64,000 nt of DNA from Alphaproteobacteria bacterium. Its GTDB lineage: Bacteria > Pseudomonadota > Alphaproteobacteria > UBA6615. The first letter of the stretch is position 1. The number at the start of each line of letters is the position of its first letter. The translations under genes were made by a program, and so were the position numbers. Shown in pieces: positions 9,450-22,771 of the stretch. Where the stretch lies: assembly GCA_021774445.1 (NCBI GenBank), contig JAJFJA010000063.1:1-64000 (forward strand). Direction: 5' to 3'. Below the pieces are notes generated by a model. It had not been told where the DNA came from. It saw nothing but the letters and a program-made list of their open reading frames with translations, and did not search any database.

Positions 9450-10292
9450 ATGGCCGACCTTGTATTGGCGAACGAGCCGCTCATCCGCCTCTCTTTCACG
9501 TTCGGCATCCTCGTCGTGATGGTGGTATGGGAAGTTGCCGCGCCGCGCCGGCGACGCGAAATACCCCGGCTGTTGCGCTGGACCAACAATTTGGGCGTCG
9601 TTGTCGTTGATACGATCCTTGTGCGTCTGACCTTCCCCATTGTGGCCGTCGGCTTGGCGCTGGCCGCCGAGGAGCGTGGCTGGGGACTATTCAACATCGT
9701 CGAGACGTTCCCATGGCTCGCCTTCTTGCTGTCGCTGCTGGTGCTCGATCTCGCCATCTATCTCCAGCATGTGATGTTTCATGCCGTGCCCTTACTCTGG
9801 CGGCTGCACCGCATGCACCATGCGGATCTGGAATTCGATGTTACGACAGGGCTACGCTTCCATCCCTTCGAGATCCTGCTCTCGATGGGTATCAAACTTG
9901 CCGCCATCATGGCGCTCGGACCGCCGGCGGTCGCGGTCCTTATCTTCGAGGTGCTGCTGAACGCTACCGCAATGTTCAACCACAGCAACGTGCGCATTCC
10001 GCTTGGGGTGGATAGTGTCCTGCGCTGGTTTGTCGTGACGCCGGACATGCACCGCGTCCACCATTCCATTTACCCGAGCGAGACCAACAGCAATTTCGGC
10101 TTCAACATACCTTGGTGGGACCGGCTGCTCGGAACCTACCGGGCTCAGCCGAGAGCAGGCCACGAGGGTATGACGATCGGCATCGGGCAGTTCCGCACGC
10201 GCCGCGACCTCTGGTTGGATCAAATGCTGATCCAACCGGTACGCGGTCCCGCGAGCGGCTACCCGATAAATCGCGGGGAAGGGGAGGATTGA
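9450..10292 (+). CDS. Sterol desaturase / fatty acid hydroxylase superfamily membrane protein
   Basis: His-box motifs HRMHH, HHSIYPSETNSNFGFNIPWWDRLLGTY. Confidence 0.9.
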   Translation: MADLVLANEPLIRLSFTFGILVVMVVWEVAAPRRRREIPRLLRWTNNLGVVVVDTILVRLTFPIVAVGLALAAEERGWGLFNIVETFPWLAFLLSLLVLDLAIYLQHVMFHAVPLLWRLHRMHHADLEFDVTTGLRFHPFEILLSMGIKLAAIMALGPPAVAVLIFEVLLNATAMFNHSNVRIPLGVDSVLRWFVVTPDMHRVHHSIYPSETNSNFGFNIPWWDRLLGTYRAQPRAGHEGMTIGIGQFRTRRDLWLDQMLIQPVRGPASGYPINRGEGED

Positions 10293-10410
10293 GGCTCAAA
10301 TGGGCCAAAATCCTCAGCCGGACTGGGCCCGGATCCATGTGCGCCCCGTTAACTGGGCCTTGACAACATTTGGATAGATTCGCCGGCTCAGGAGAGCAGG
10401 AGCATCCCAA

Positions 10411-10827
10411 ATGACCCCCGATCAGATCAAGTTAGTCCAAGAGACGTTTAAGAGCGTTCTGCCGATCAAGGACACGGCGGCAGAGCTATTTTATGGCCGC
10501 CTGTTCGAGCTCGACCCGAGCCTCGAACAGCTGTTTACCGGCGACCTTCGCGAACAGGGACAGAAGCTCATGAGCGCCATCGCGATGGTGGTGGGCGGGC
10601 TCAATAACTGGGATCGCATCGAGCCGGCAGTGCGCGATCTTGGTAAACGCCATGTCGATTACGGTGTTTTGCCGCAGCACTATGACACGGTAGCCACGGC
10701 GCTGCTGTGGACTCTGGAGCAGGGGCTGGGCGACGCCTTCACCGACGACGTAAAAGGGGCCTGGACCAGCGCCTATCAGGCGCTTGCCAAGACCATGATC
10801 GACGTCGCCAAGATCCAGGCGGCCTAA
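10411..10827 (+). CDS. Globin family protein
   Basis: 138 aa; TPDQIKLVQETFKSVLPIKDTAAELFYGRLFELDP … GKRHVDYGVLPQHYDTV. Confidence 0.88.
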   Translation: MTPDQIKLVQETFKSVLPIKDTAAELFYGRLFELDPSLEQLFTGDLREQGQKLMSAIAMVVGGLNNWDRIEPAVRDLGKRHVDYGVLPQHYDTVATALLWTLEQGLGDAFTDDVKGAWTSAYQALAKTMIDVAKIQAA

Positions 10828-10852
10828 CCCACCCGACCGTTCTGCAAGCAGT

Positions 10853-10892
10853 CGGTCCGACTTCGGTCGGACCGGGTCGGCAGAGGTTTTTT
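10853..10892 (+). terminator. Terminator-like hairpin after the globin gene
   Basis: Perfect 9-bp stem CGGTCCGAC-TTCG-GTCGGACCG, T6 run 12 nt downstream. Confidence 0.5.
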
Positions 10893-10959
10893 GTCACACA
10901 CCGCACCGCCGGGCTGTCTAACCTACTGTACGTGGTTGGAACCGATACGGGCGGACGCC

Positions 10960-11772
10960 GTGAGCGAAAATCTGAACGAACGGGTAGAGGCTGCCCAGCA
11001 AGGCGATCAAGACGCCTTGGAGCGGGTCGTGCGCGCAATTCAGGACCGCGTGCATCATTTGGCGATGCGCATGCTGGTGAACCCGGATGATGCCTTGGAG
11101 GCGACCCAAGAGATCCTCATCCTTGTCATCACCAAGCTGTCCACCTTCCGGGGTGACAGCGCGTTTCACACCTGGGTCTACCGTGTCGCGGCGAATTATC
11201 TACTCAGCGCGAAAAGCATACGGGACCGTGACCACGGCCTGAATTTCGAGGCGTTCCGCACTGATCTGGAAAGCGGCTTGGTACCCGTGCACGCCGACAC
11301 GGCGGAAGATGTCGTCATGCTCAACGAGCTGCGCATTTCCTGCACCATGGCCATGCTCCTGTGCCTCGACCTCAAGCACCGCATCGCTTATGTGCTGGGG
11401 GACATCTTGGAACTTGAACATGGTGACGCGGCCAACATTCTAGGAATCTCCAAGGCGAACTACCGCAAGCGCCTGTCGCGGGCCCGGGGTGAGGTCGTCG
11501 CTTTCACATCCAGTAGCTGTGGTGTGGCAAATGAGGCCGCGAAGTGTGCCTGTCCGCGCCGGCTGCCGGCGGCGCTGGCCTCGGGAAGAGTACGCAGCGG
11601 GCACACTGCCTACGCCTTGCCCGATGCGCCCGGTTACCGGGACGTGTTGACCCAAGTGAAGCAAGCCGAAGGGGCCTTGCGCACCCTGAAACTGCAGAAC
11701 GCCACGCCGCAGTTCAAGAGTCCGCAGGATTTGGCGGCGCGGATCGCCGAAATCGTCGCCGCCCCCACCTAG
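10960..11772 (+). CDS. RNA polymerase sigma factor (sigma-70 family) with Cys-containing C-terminal extension
   Basis: GTG start; RVVRAIQDRVHHLAMRML…DALEATQEILILVITKLSTFRGDSAFHTWVYRVAANY; region 4 ILGISKANYRKRLSRAR; tail CGVANEAAKCACPRRLP. Confidence 0.85.
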   Translation: MSENLNERVEAAQQGDQDALERVVRAIQDRVHHLAMRMLVNPDDALEATQEILILVITKLSTFRGDSAFHTWVYRVAANYLLSAKSIRDRDHGLNFEAFRTDLESGLVPVHADTAEDVVMLNELRISCTMAMLLCLDLKHRIAYVLGDILELEHGDAANILGISKANYRKRLSRARGEVVAFTSSSCGVANEAAKCACPRRLPAALASGRVRSGHTAYALPDAPGYRDVLTQVKQAEGALRTLKLQNATPQFKSPQDLAARIAEIVAAPT

Positions 11773-11876
11773 CCGTCGCCGACCTCGACGGCATCATCAC
11801 AGACATGCATCACCCGGTCGCCGTAGGGCGAGTGTCGGCGCTCGTCCATCCGTCAACCACTGAGGAGCCCAGGACC

Positions 11877-12353
11877 ATGTTGAAACACTTGTTGCCGCTG
11901 GCAATCGCCGCAGCGACCGTGGCCTTACCGATCACCACTCACGCACAGCAAGGAGAACCAATGACCAAGGACCAGCGCGACGTCCTCGCCGTTGTCGAAC
12001 GCATGACGTCGGCCTTCCAACAAGGCGACATCGACCAGGTCATGGCCAGTTACGAAACATCGGCGGCCGTTCTGTTCGAACCCGGTACGCCGGTATCGGA
12101 GCCGGCGGCGTTGCGGCAGATGTTCGAAGCGTTTTCCGCCATGAGTCCGAATTTCACATACAGCGGCCACGAGGTTGTCGTCGCCGGCGACGTGGCGGTC
12201 CACTTCGCGCCATGGACCATGACCGGTACCTCACCGGAGGGGCAAAAGATCGAACAAAACGGCCTGTCCGTCGCGGTGATGCGCAAACAGCCTGACGGCC
12301 GCTGGCTGATGGTGATCGACAACCCCCATGGCCAGCGGCTTATGCAAAACTAG
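11877..12353 (+). CDS. SnoaL/DUF4440-like (NTF2-fold) protein with N-terminal signal peptide
   Basis: MLKHLLPLAIAAATVALPITTHAQQ; DVLAVVERMTSAFQQGDIDQVMASYE…. Confidence 0.75.
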   Translation: MLKHLLPLAIAAATVALPITTHAQQGEPMTKDQRDVLAVVERMTSAFQQGDIDQVMASYETSAAVLFEPGTPVSEPAALRQMFEAFSAMSPNFTYSGHEVVVAGDVAVHFAPWTMTGTSPEGQKIEQNGLSVAVMRKQPDGRWLMVIDNPHGQRLMQN

Positions 12354-12428
12354 GCCAAAGACGCTCGATATGCGCCACTCAGCTTGTCGATGCTGTGACT
12401 ATTGGCCGAAAATCGCTACCCTGCGGCC

Positions 12429-13802
12429 ATGGCGCACCCGCTCTCGGACCGCACATATCGCCGGCTTTTCACCGCTCAGATCGTCGCCCTAGTGGGCACG
12501 GGGGTTTCCACTGTCGCGCTCGCTCTGCTGGCCTACGATCTGGCCGGAGAGAACGCCGGCGTGGTCCTCGGCATTGCGCTCACCCTCAAGATGGCGGCTT
12601 ATGTCGGCATCGCCCCGGTTGTCGGCGGCTTTGCGCATAAGCTGCCGCGCCGCCGGCTGTTGATCGCCCTCGATATCGGGCGTGCCGCGTCCGTCGGATG
12701 CCTGCCGTTCGTAACACAAATCTGGCAGATCTATTTGCTGATCTTTGTGCTGAATGCCTTCTCGGCGGGCTTCACGCCGACTTTCCAGGCGACAATCCCC
12801 GACGTGCTGCCGGACGAAAGCCGGTACACCAGGGCGCTCTCCCTATCTCGCCTAGCCTATGATCTCGAAAATCTATTAAGCCCGTCCCTAGCCGCCGTCG
12901 CGCTGGTTCTACTTAGTTTTGACGCCCTGTTTGCCGCGAATGCGGTGGCGTTCCTGATCTCCGCATTGTTGATTTACGCCATCAGGCTGCCGTCGGCCAA
13001 GCCCCACCAGCGCGAACGCGGCGTATGGCACAACATAAGCTTCGGCGTTCGGGCTTATCTCAAGACACCCAGATTGCGCGGTTTGCTGGCACTTTCATTT
13101 GCCGTGGCGGCTGCCGGGGCCATGGTCATCGTCAACACCGTGGTCTATGTGCGCAACAATCTGGGTGGCACGGAAAGCGACACCGCGCTGGCGTTCGCTG
13201 CCGCCGGGGCGGGCTCGATGGTCGTGGCATTGCTGTTGCCCCGGCTGCTGGATCGCCTACCCTGCCGCCCATTCATGCTTGCCGGTGGCGTCGTCCTGAC
13301 AGCCGGCCTCCTGCTTGGCATCGCCGGCCCCGGCTTAGGCGGCTTACTGTTGGTTTGGTTCATTCTCGGCGCTGGCTCGTCGCTTATTCAGACGCCCGCC
13401 GGCCATTTGCTTAAACGCTCCGCCCACGATACCGATCGCCCCGCCATCTATGCGGCACAGTTCGCCTTGTCCCATGCCTGCTGGTTAGTCGCCTACCCAC
13501 TCGCCGGTTGGGTCGGGGCAAAGCTCGGCCTGACCGCCGCATTCGCGATTCTCGCGGCCGTGACTTTGACCTCGACGGCCGCCGCGCTGGTCCTGTGGCC
13601 GGCTCGAGACCCCGACGAATTGGAGCACGCGCATGAAACATCGGAACACGCGCACATGCATGTTCATGATGAGCACCACGACCATGAACACCACAGCCGG
13701 GAGGGGCCCGAGCCGCACTACCATCCACACCGCCACGCGCCTGTCAGACACAAGCACGCCTACGTCATCGACCTCCACCATCAAGTGTGGCCCAGCCGCT
13801 GA
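12429..13802 (+). CDS. MFS transporter with His-rich C-terminal tail
   Basis: TYRRLFTAQIVALVGTGVSTVALALLAYDLAG; multi-TM; tail HAHETSEHAHMHVHDEHHDHEHH…. Confidence 0.88.
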   Translation: MAHPLSDRTYRRLFTAQIVALVGTGVSTVALALLAYDLAGENAGVVLGIALTLKMAAYVGIAPVVGGFAHKLPRRRLLIALDIGRAASVGCLPFVTQIWQIYLLIFVLNAFSAGFTPTFQATIPDVLPDESRYTRALSLSRLAYDLENLLSPSLAAVALVLLSFDALFAANAVAFLISALLIYAIRLPSAKPHQRERGVWHNISFGVRAYLKTPRLRGLLALSFAVAAAGAMVIVNTVVYVRNNLGGTESDTALAFAAAGAGSMVVALLLPRLLDRLPCRPFMLAGGVVLTAGLLLGIAGPGLGGLLLVWFILGAGSSLIQTPAGHLLKRSAHDTDRPAIYAAQFALSHACWLVAYPLAGWVGAKLGLTAAFAILAAVTLTSTAAALVLWPARDPDELEHAHETSEHAHMHVHDEHHDHEHHSREGPEPHYHPHRHAPVRHKHAYVIDLHHQVWPSR

Positions 13803-13817
13803 TCCGATCGGGCCGGA

Positions 13818-15173
13818 CTAAGCCGCCGCGCGGCCCACACTGAGCCAGCCATCGAGATCGGCCAGAGCACGTAGCGCCACCAGGCGCTTGCGATCTCGAC
13901 CCTTTGCTTTCGGCGCGTCTGCCGGTAACGGCGGGAACAGCCCGAAATTCACATTCATGGGTTGGAAGTTCCCGGCGTCGGCACCACCGGTGATGTGGGC
14001 CAGCAACGCGCCCAGCGCTGTCGTCAACGGCGGCGGGACAGTCTCCGCGCCGACCCGCTCGGCGGCGGCAAATCGGCCTGTCAGCAGGCCCATCGCCGCA
14101 CTTTCCACATACCCTTCGACACCGGTGATCTGCCCCGCGAACCGTAGCCGTGGCATGGCCTTGAGTCGCAACGACCCATCGAGCAGCCGCGGGCTGTTCA
14201 TGAACGTATTGCGGTGGATTCCGCCGAGCCGTGCGAACTCCGCGCCCGCCAAACCCGGGATCATGCGGAAGATCCGCGCCTGCTCGGCATATTTGAGCTT
14301 GGTCTGGCAGCCGACCAGGTTGTAGAGCGTGCCCAGGGCATTGTCCTGGCGCAGCTGCAGCACCGCATGCGCCCGCCTGCCGGTATTGGGATCGGTCAGT
14401 CCCACCGGCTTCATCGGTCCGTAGCGCAATGTATCGAGGCCGCGAGACGCCATCACTTCAATCGGCAGGCAGCCCTCGAAATAGGGGGTCTTGCCCTCCC
14501 ACTCATGGAATTCGGCTTTATCGGCCACGACCAAGGCGGCAATAAACGCCTCATACTGCGTCTCATCAAGCGGGCAGTTGATGTAGTCCTTGCCGTCCCC
14601 GCCGGGCCCGACTTTGTCGTAGCGTGATTGGAACCAAGCCTTCGAGAGATCGACGCTTTCCCTGTAGACGATCGGCGCGATCGCATCGAAAAACGCCAGA
14701 TCATCCTCGCCGGTAAGGTCGCCGATCGCCGCGCTTAGGGCATCCGAGGTCAGCGGTCCCGTCGCTACGATAACGCTGTCCCAATCTTGCGGCGGCAGTC
14801 CGGCCACCTCGCCGCGGGAGATCTCCACCAGCGGATGCGCCTCGAGGCGCATCGTTACCTCGGCGGCGAAACCCTCGCGGTCCACCGCCAGCGCCCCCCC
14901 GGCGGGCAGCTTATGGGCATCGCCGGCCGCAAGGATGAGCGACCCGCAGCGCCGCATCTCCTCATGCAGCAGTCCGACGGCGTTGTATTCCGCATCATCG
15001 GAGCGAAAGGAGTTGGAGCAGACCAACTCCGCCAGCCGGTCCGTTTGGTGTGCCGCCGTACCCCGTACCGGTCGCATTTCGTGGACGATCACCGGCACGC
15101 CGGCCCGCGCCAGTTGCCAGGCAGCCTCGCACCCGGCCAGGCCGCCGCCGATGACATGCACCGCCTTGGTCAT
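13818..15173 (-). CDS. trmFO: Methylenetetrahydrofolate--tRNA-(uracil-5-)-methyltransferase TrmFO
   Basis: [56 protein letters not shown]. Confidence 0.96.
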   Translation of the reverse strand: MTKAVHVIGGGLAGCEAAWQLARAGVPVIVHEMRPVRGTAAHQTDRLAELVCSNSFRSDDAEYNAVGLLHEEMRRCGSLILAAGDAHKLPAGGALAVDREGFAAEVTMRLEAHPLVEISRGEVAGLPPQDWDSVIVATGPLTSDALSAAIGDLTGEDDLAFFDAIAPIVYRESVDLSKAWFQSRYDKVGPGGDGKDYINCPLDETQYEAFIAALVVADKAEFHEWEGKTPYFEGCLPIEVMASRGLDTLRYGPMKPVGLTDPNTGRRAHAVLQLRQDNALGTLYNLVGCQTKLKYAEQARIFRMIPGLAGAEFARLGGIHRNTFMNSPRLLDGSLRLKAMPRLRFAGQITGVEGYVESAAMGLLTGRFAAAERVGAETVPPPLTTALGALLAHITGGADAGNFQPMNVNFGLFPPLPADAPKAKGRDRKRLVALRALADLDGWLSVGRAAA

Positions 15174-18013
15174 GCCCGCCGCCGCCGCGTCGCCGGCAGA
15201 TACGGTGCCAAATACTGGCCGGTATAGCTCTCCGCCACCCGGGCGACATCTTCCGGCGCCCCGGCGGCAACGATCCGGCCGCCCTTATGGCCGCCCTCCG
15301 GACCCAGATCGATGATCCAATCCGCCGTCTTGATCACCTCCAGATTATGTTCGATGACGATCACGGTATTGCCCTGATCCACCAAGCTGTGCAGTACCTC
15401 GAGCAGCCGCCTGATATCCTCGAAATGCAATCCCGTCGTCGGTTCGTCGAGAATGTAGAGCGTTCGCCCCGTGGCCCGCCGTGACAGCTCTTTGGCCAGC
15501 TTAATCCGTTGCGCCTCACCGCCGGACAGGGTGGTCGCCTGTTGCCCGACCTTGATGTAGCCCAGGCCGACCCGCCGCAGCGTCTCCATCTTTTCGCGGA
15601 TGGACGGCACCGCCTTGAAGAAGGTCGCCGCCTCGTCCACGGTCAGATCCAGGACATCGGCAATGGATTTGTCCTTGAATTTGACCTCCAAGGTCTCCCG
15701 GTTATAGCGATGGCCCTTACAGGCGTCGCACTGCACATAGATGTCCGGCAGGAAATGCATCTCGATCTTGATCAGGCCATCGCCCTTACAGGCTTCGCAG
15801 CGGCCGCCTCTGACGTTGAACGAGAAGCGCCCTGGCTTATAACCCCGCGCCTTGGCTTCGGGCAGCCCTGAGAACCAATCCCTGATCGGCGTGAAAGCAC
15901 CGGTATATGTCGCCGGATTCGACCGCGGCGTGCGGCCGATCGGCGACTGATCGATATCGATGACCTTATCGACATGTTGCAAGCCCTCGATCGCCTTGTG
16001 CGGTCCGGGCTTGGTCCGCGCCCGGTGCAGATCACGCGCCGCCGCCGCGTACAGCGTATCGATAATCAGCGAGGATTTTCCCCCGCCGGACAGACCGGTC
16101 ACGCACACGAAAGTACCCAGCGGTAGCTCCGCATCCACATCCTGCAGGTTGTTGGCACTGGCCCCGAGTATCTTCAGCTTCGTGCCGTTACGCGCCCGCC
16201 GCCGTTTCGTCGGCACCGGGACCTGTTTGAACCCGGTCAGATATTGCGCCGTCAAACTGTCCGGCGACCGCATCACCTCATCCGGCGTGCCGCAGGCGAC
16301 GACCATGCCGCCATGCACCCCGGCGCCAGGGCCCATATCTATCAAGTAATCCGCCATCCGGATCGCTTCTTCGTCATGCTCGACGACGATCACCGTATTT
16401 CCCAGGTCGCGCAGGCGCCGCAGGGTGTCGAGGAGCCGCGAATTGTCGCGCTGATGCAGCCCGATCGAGGGTTCATCCAGAACGTAGAGCACACCGGTGA
16501 GGCCCGAGCCGATCTGCGACGCCAGCCGGATGCGTTGGCTCTCACCCCCCGACAACGTCCCCGAGGCGCGATCCAGCGTCAGATAATCCAGCCCGACATC
16601 ATTGAGGAAACCAAGCCGCTCGTTGATTTCCCGCAAGATCCGCTGCGCGATTTCATTCTGCTTTTCGGTCAAATGATTGCCGAGATCGTTGAACCAGGCG
16701 CCGGCGATATCGATCGACATCTTCGAGACATCGGCGATATGCAGCTTGTTGATCTTGACCGCCAGTGCCTCCGGTTTCAGGCGTGCGCCCTCACAGCGCT
16801 CGCACGCCGACAGCACCTGATACTTGGACAATTCGTCGCGGACCCATTGGCTGTCCGTCTCGCGGTAGCGCCGCTCCATATTGCGCACCACGCCTTCGAA
16901 GGCCTTGGTGGTCTCGTAGCGCCGGAGGCCATCATCATAACGCATCGTGACCCGCTCGCTGCCCGACCCGAACAGGATCACCTCCTGTGCTTGTTCCGGC
17001 AGATCCCGCCAAGCCACGGCAGTCGAGAAGCCATACTGCCGGGCCAGGCTGTCCAGCGTTTGTTTGTAATAAGGACTGGTCGAGTTCGCCCACGGGGCCA
17101 CCGCGCCGGCTCGCAAACTGAGTCCGTCGTCGGGCACGACCAAGACGGGGTCCACGACCACCTTGGTCCCCAGCCCATCGCAGGCCGGGCACGCGCCAAA
17201 GGGGTTGTTGAAGGAGAACAGTCTCGGTTCGATCTCTTCAATCGTGAACCCGGAGACAGGGCAGGCGAACTTGGCGGAAAATATCGCCTCGTCGCCCGTC
17301 TCCGCATCCTCGGCGAGCAGCAGCCCATCGGTCAGCTCGAGCGCCGCTTCCACGCTGTCGGCGAGCCGGGTTTCCAGGCCCTCACGCACCACCAACCGAT
17401 CCACCACCACCGCGATATCGTGCTTGCGCTTCTTGTCGAGTACCGGTGAATCCGCGATCTCGTACATCTCGCCGTCGATCTTGACCCGCTGAAAACCGCG
17501 CTTCTGCAGTTCGGCCAACTCTTTGCGATATTCGCCTTTTCGGCCCCGCACGATCGGCGCCAGCAGATAGAGCCGCGTGCCCTCGTCCATCGCCATGATC
17601 CGGTCGACCATCTGGGTGACCGTCTGTGCTTCGATGGGCAGCCCCGTTGCCGGCGAATAGGGTACGCCGACTCGTGCAAACAGCAGCCGCAGATAGTCGT
17701 AGATCTCGGTGACCGTGCCGACCGTCGACCGCGGATTGCGGCTGGTGGTCTTCTGCTCGATTGAGATCGCCGGCGACAACCCCTCGATCGAGTCGACATC
17801 CGGCTTTTCCATCAGTTCCAGGAACTGCCGGGCGTAGGCGGACAGGCTCTCCACATACCGCCGCTGGCCCTCGGCATAGACCGTATCGAACGCCAGCGAG
17901 GACTTGCCCGAGCCGCTCAGACCGGTGATCACCACCAGCTTGTCTCGCGGCATATCCACGTCGATATTGCGCAAGTTATGTTCGCGCGCGCCGCGAACGA
18001 GGATCTTATCCAT
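15170..18013 (-). CDS. uvrA: Excinuclease ABC subunit UvrA (start [18 protein letters not shown] inside ORF 15170..18073)
   Basis: Two ABC ATPase halves; [26 protein letters not shown], CxxC zinc motifs. Confidence 0.98.
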   Translation of the reverse strand: MDKILVRGAREHNLRNIDVDMPRDKLVVITGLSGSGKSSLAFDTVYAEGQRRYVESLSAYARQFLELMEKPDVDSIEGLSPAISIEQKTTSRNPRSTVGTVTEIYDYLRLLFARVGVPYSPATGLPIEAQTVTQMVDRIMAMDEGTRLYLLAPIVRGRKGEYRKELAELQKRGFQRVKIDGEMYEIADSPVLDKKRKHDIAVVVDRLVVREGLETRLADSVEAALELTDGLLLAEDAETGDEAIFSAKFACPVSGFTIEEIEPRLFSFNNPFGACPACDGLGTKVVVDPVLVVPDDGLSLRAGAVAPWANSTSPYYKQTLDSLARQYGFSTAVAWRDLPEQAQEVILFGSGSERVTMRYDDGLRRYETTKAFEGVVRNMERRYRETDSQWVRDELSKYQVLSACERCEGARLKPEALAVKINKLHIADVSKMSIDIAGAWFNDLGNHLTEKQNEIAQRILREINERLGFLNDVGLDYLTLDRASGTLSGGESQRIRLASQIGSGLTGVLYVLDEPSIGLHQRDNSRLLDTLRRLRDLGNTVIVVEHDEEAIRMADYLIDMGPGAGVHGGMVVACGTPDEVMRSPDSLTAQYLTGFKQVPVPTKRRRARNGTKLKILGASANNLQDVDAELPLGTFVCVTGLSGGGKSSLIIDTLYAAAARDLHRARTKPGPHKAIEGLQHVDKVIDIDQSPIGRTPRSNPATYTGAFTPIRDWFSGLPEAKARGYKPGRFSFNVRGGRCEACKGDGLIKIEMHFLPDIYVQCDACKGHRYNRETLEVKFKDKSIADVLDLTVDEAATFFKAVPSIREKMETLRRVGLGYIKVGQQATTLSGGEAQRIKLAKELSRRATGRTLYILDEPTTGLHFEDIRRLLEVLHSLVDQGNTVIVIEHNLEVIKTADWIIDLGPEGGHKGGRIVAAGAPEDVARVAESYTGQYLAPYLPATRRRRA

Positions 18014-18242
18014 CAACGGATTCAGCCATTTGCCAATGAGACCGGATCGGCGCCGTCTGGGCGCCGCTCCCATAAGGAGATAACACGCCCCGCGTGATCG
18101 TCAAATGGCACCGGTCCCGGGTCTGCTGCAACGCCCCTGCCACACTGTTGGCAACCGTCCCGCCTTGTGTCAGTTTGCGGCCCGGGCGTTGGCACCATCA
18201 GCCACTATGGCGCTAGTCGAATATCGTGCGAGGGGAGGGCTC

Positions 18243-18734
18243 ATGGCCGGTAGCATAAATAAGGTCATACTTGTCGGAAATCTCGGAAGGGATCCGGAAA
18301 TCCGGTCGTTGAACTCAGGCGACAAGGTCTGCAATCTGTCGATCGCGACCTCGGAATCGTGGAAGGACCGCAATACCGGTGAGCGCCAGGAGCGCACTGA
18401 GTGGCACCGCGTCGTCATCTTCGACCAGCAGCTTGTCGACGTCTGTGAGCGCTTCCTCAGCAAGGGCCGCAAGCTCTATATCGAAGGCCAGCTCCAGACC
18501 CGTAAATGGACCGATCAAGCCGGGGTCGAAAAATATAGCACCGAGGTCGTCTTGCAGCGCTTCCGCGGGCAACTGGTCATCCTCGATAGCCGCGCTGAGG
18601 CCGGCGGCGGCGGTGGTGGCTATGACCGCGGCCCCTCATCTCCGTCCGACCATGGCGGTTCTAGCGGCAGCGGCTCAAGTGGCGCCACCGGCGGGGGGTC
18701 CTTCAACGATCTCGACGACGAGATCCCGTTCTAA
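18243..18734 (+). CDS. ssb: Single-stranded DNA-binding protein
   Basis: MAGSINKVILVGNLGRDPEIRSL … acidic tail DDEIPF. Confidence 0.97.
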   Translation: MAGSINKVILVGNLGRDPEIRSLNSGDKVCNLSIATSESWKDRNTGERQERTEWHRVVIFDQQLVDVCERFLSKGRKLYIEGQLQTRKWTDQAGVEKYSTEVVLQRFRGQLVILDSRAEAGGGGGGYDRGPSSPSDHGGSSGSGSSGATGGGSFNDLDDEIPF

Positions 18735-18887
18735 CCTTCGCTTCCGCGGTATGCTCGAGGCCAGTGTGGCTATTGCCGCAAGGTCCGGATTCCGCTATAT
18801 TTTGTGCAGTGCAGAAAGGCCTTGGACGAATCGTGTTCCGGCCCGATCTGGCGCTGACATCGACCTGCCCCAACCAAGCATAGATAC

Positions 18888-21619
<2,732 letters not shown>

Positions 21620-21623
<4 letters not shown>

Positions 21624-22126
21624 GCATCAGGCCGCGTATCGGTGTCTACCCCGGCACCTTTGACCCGATCACGAATGGGCATATCGACATAATCGTTCGG
21701 GCGACGACCATCGTCGACGAGTTGATCGTCGCTGTTGCCACCAATGCCGGCAAGGGTCCGATGTTCAGCGCCGAAGAACGCACCACCCTGGTCCGTCAAA
21801 TTATCGACGAGCAAAAAAGCGACATTGCCTCCCGGGTTCGCGTTCAACAATTCGACACTCTGTTGATGGCCTTCGCGACCGATGTTAAGGCCTCCTGCAT
21901 TGTCCGTGGCCTCCGCGCGGTTTCCGACTTCGAGTACGAATTTCAGATGGCCGGCATGAACGCGCGCCTCAACCCGGATATCGAGACCGTATTCCTGATG
22001 GCGTCCGAGCGTCATCAATTCATCTCATCACGCTTCGTCAAGGAAATTGCTGGGCTTGGCGGCGACATATCAACTTTTGTCGCCCCGGCCGTTGCTCAGC
22101 GCATTGCCGAGAGTTTTCGAAAGTAA
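21620..22126 (+). CDS. coaD: Phosphopantetheine adenylyltransferase
   Basis: [18 protein letters not shown] … [11 protein letters not shown]. Confidence 0.97.
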
Positions 22127-22156
22127 TGCGCGCCTTTGAAACAAACAGGCGGACTC

Positions 22157-22711
22157 ATGACACTACGGAATCTCACCAAGCGGGCACTGGCGGCACTACT
22201 AATGCTGACTTGGGCAGTGGCCGCACAGGCACAGGATAAGGACTTGGAAAACACAATCTACTTAGATCTGAAAGATGGCCGCGTCGTCATTGAGCTTAAG
22301 CCCGAGCTGGCGCCCAACCATGTCGCCCGCATCAAGGAACTGGCTCGCGAAGGTTTCTACGACGGCATCGTCTTTCACCGCGTGATCGACGGTTTCATGG
22401 CCCAGACCGGCGACCCCACGGGCACCGGCAGCGGCGGATCCGGGAAAAATCTCGACGCCGAGTTCAACAACGGCAAGCATCAGCGCGGCGCCGTCTCGAT
22501 GGCGCGGGCGCAAAGCCCCGACAGCGCCGATAGCCAGTTCTTCATTGTCTTTGACGATGCCGCGTTCCTCGATGGCCAGTATACGGTCTGGGGCCAGGTC
22601 ACCGAAGGCATGGAATATGTCGACGCCATCCGCAAGGGCGCCGGCCAAAACGGCATCGTCGATGACCCTGATAAGATCATCCGCATGCAGGTTGCCGCGG
22701 ACGCCGAGTAG
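22157..22711 (+). CDS. Peptidylprolyl isomerase (cyclophilin) with signal peptide
   Basis: YDGIVFHRVIDGFMAQTGDPTGTGSGGSG; DSADSQFFIVFDDA. Confidence 0.95.
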   Translation: MTLRNLTKRALAALLMLTWAVAAQAQDKDLENTIYLDLKDGRVVIELKPELAPNHVARIKELAREGFYDGIVFHRVIDGFMAQTGDPTGTGSGGSGKNLDAEFNNGKHQRGAVSMARAQSPDSADSQFFIVFDDAAFLDGQYTVWGQVTEGMEYVDAIRKGAGQNGIVDDPDKIIRMQVAADAE

Positions 22712-22720
22712 GCCCAACAC

Positions 22721-22744
22721 GCCGGCGGCCCGACGGTCGCCGGC
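22721..22744. terminator. Stem-loop after cyclophilin gene
   Basis: GCCGGCG…CGCCGGC inverted repeat; no T-run. Confidence 0.3.
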
Positions 22745-22771
22745 AACCACGTTATCTGACTAGGTCGGTCT

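Noticed and set aside
13614-13800. CAC/CAT-rich tract resembling a DNA repeat
   Set aside because: Explained by His codons of the MFS tail, not a separate repeat element.
16244-17449. 401-aa plus ORF
   Set aside because: Lies fully inside uvrA on the opposite strand; no recognisable domain.
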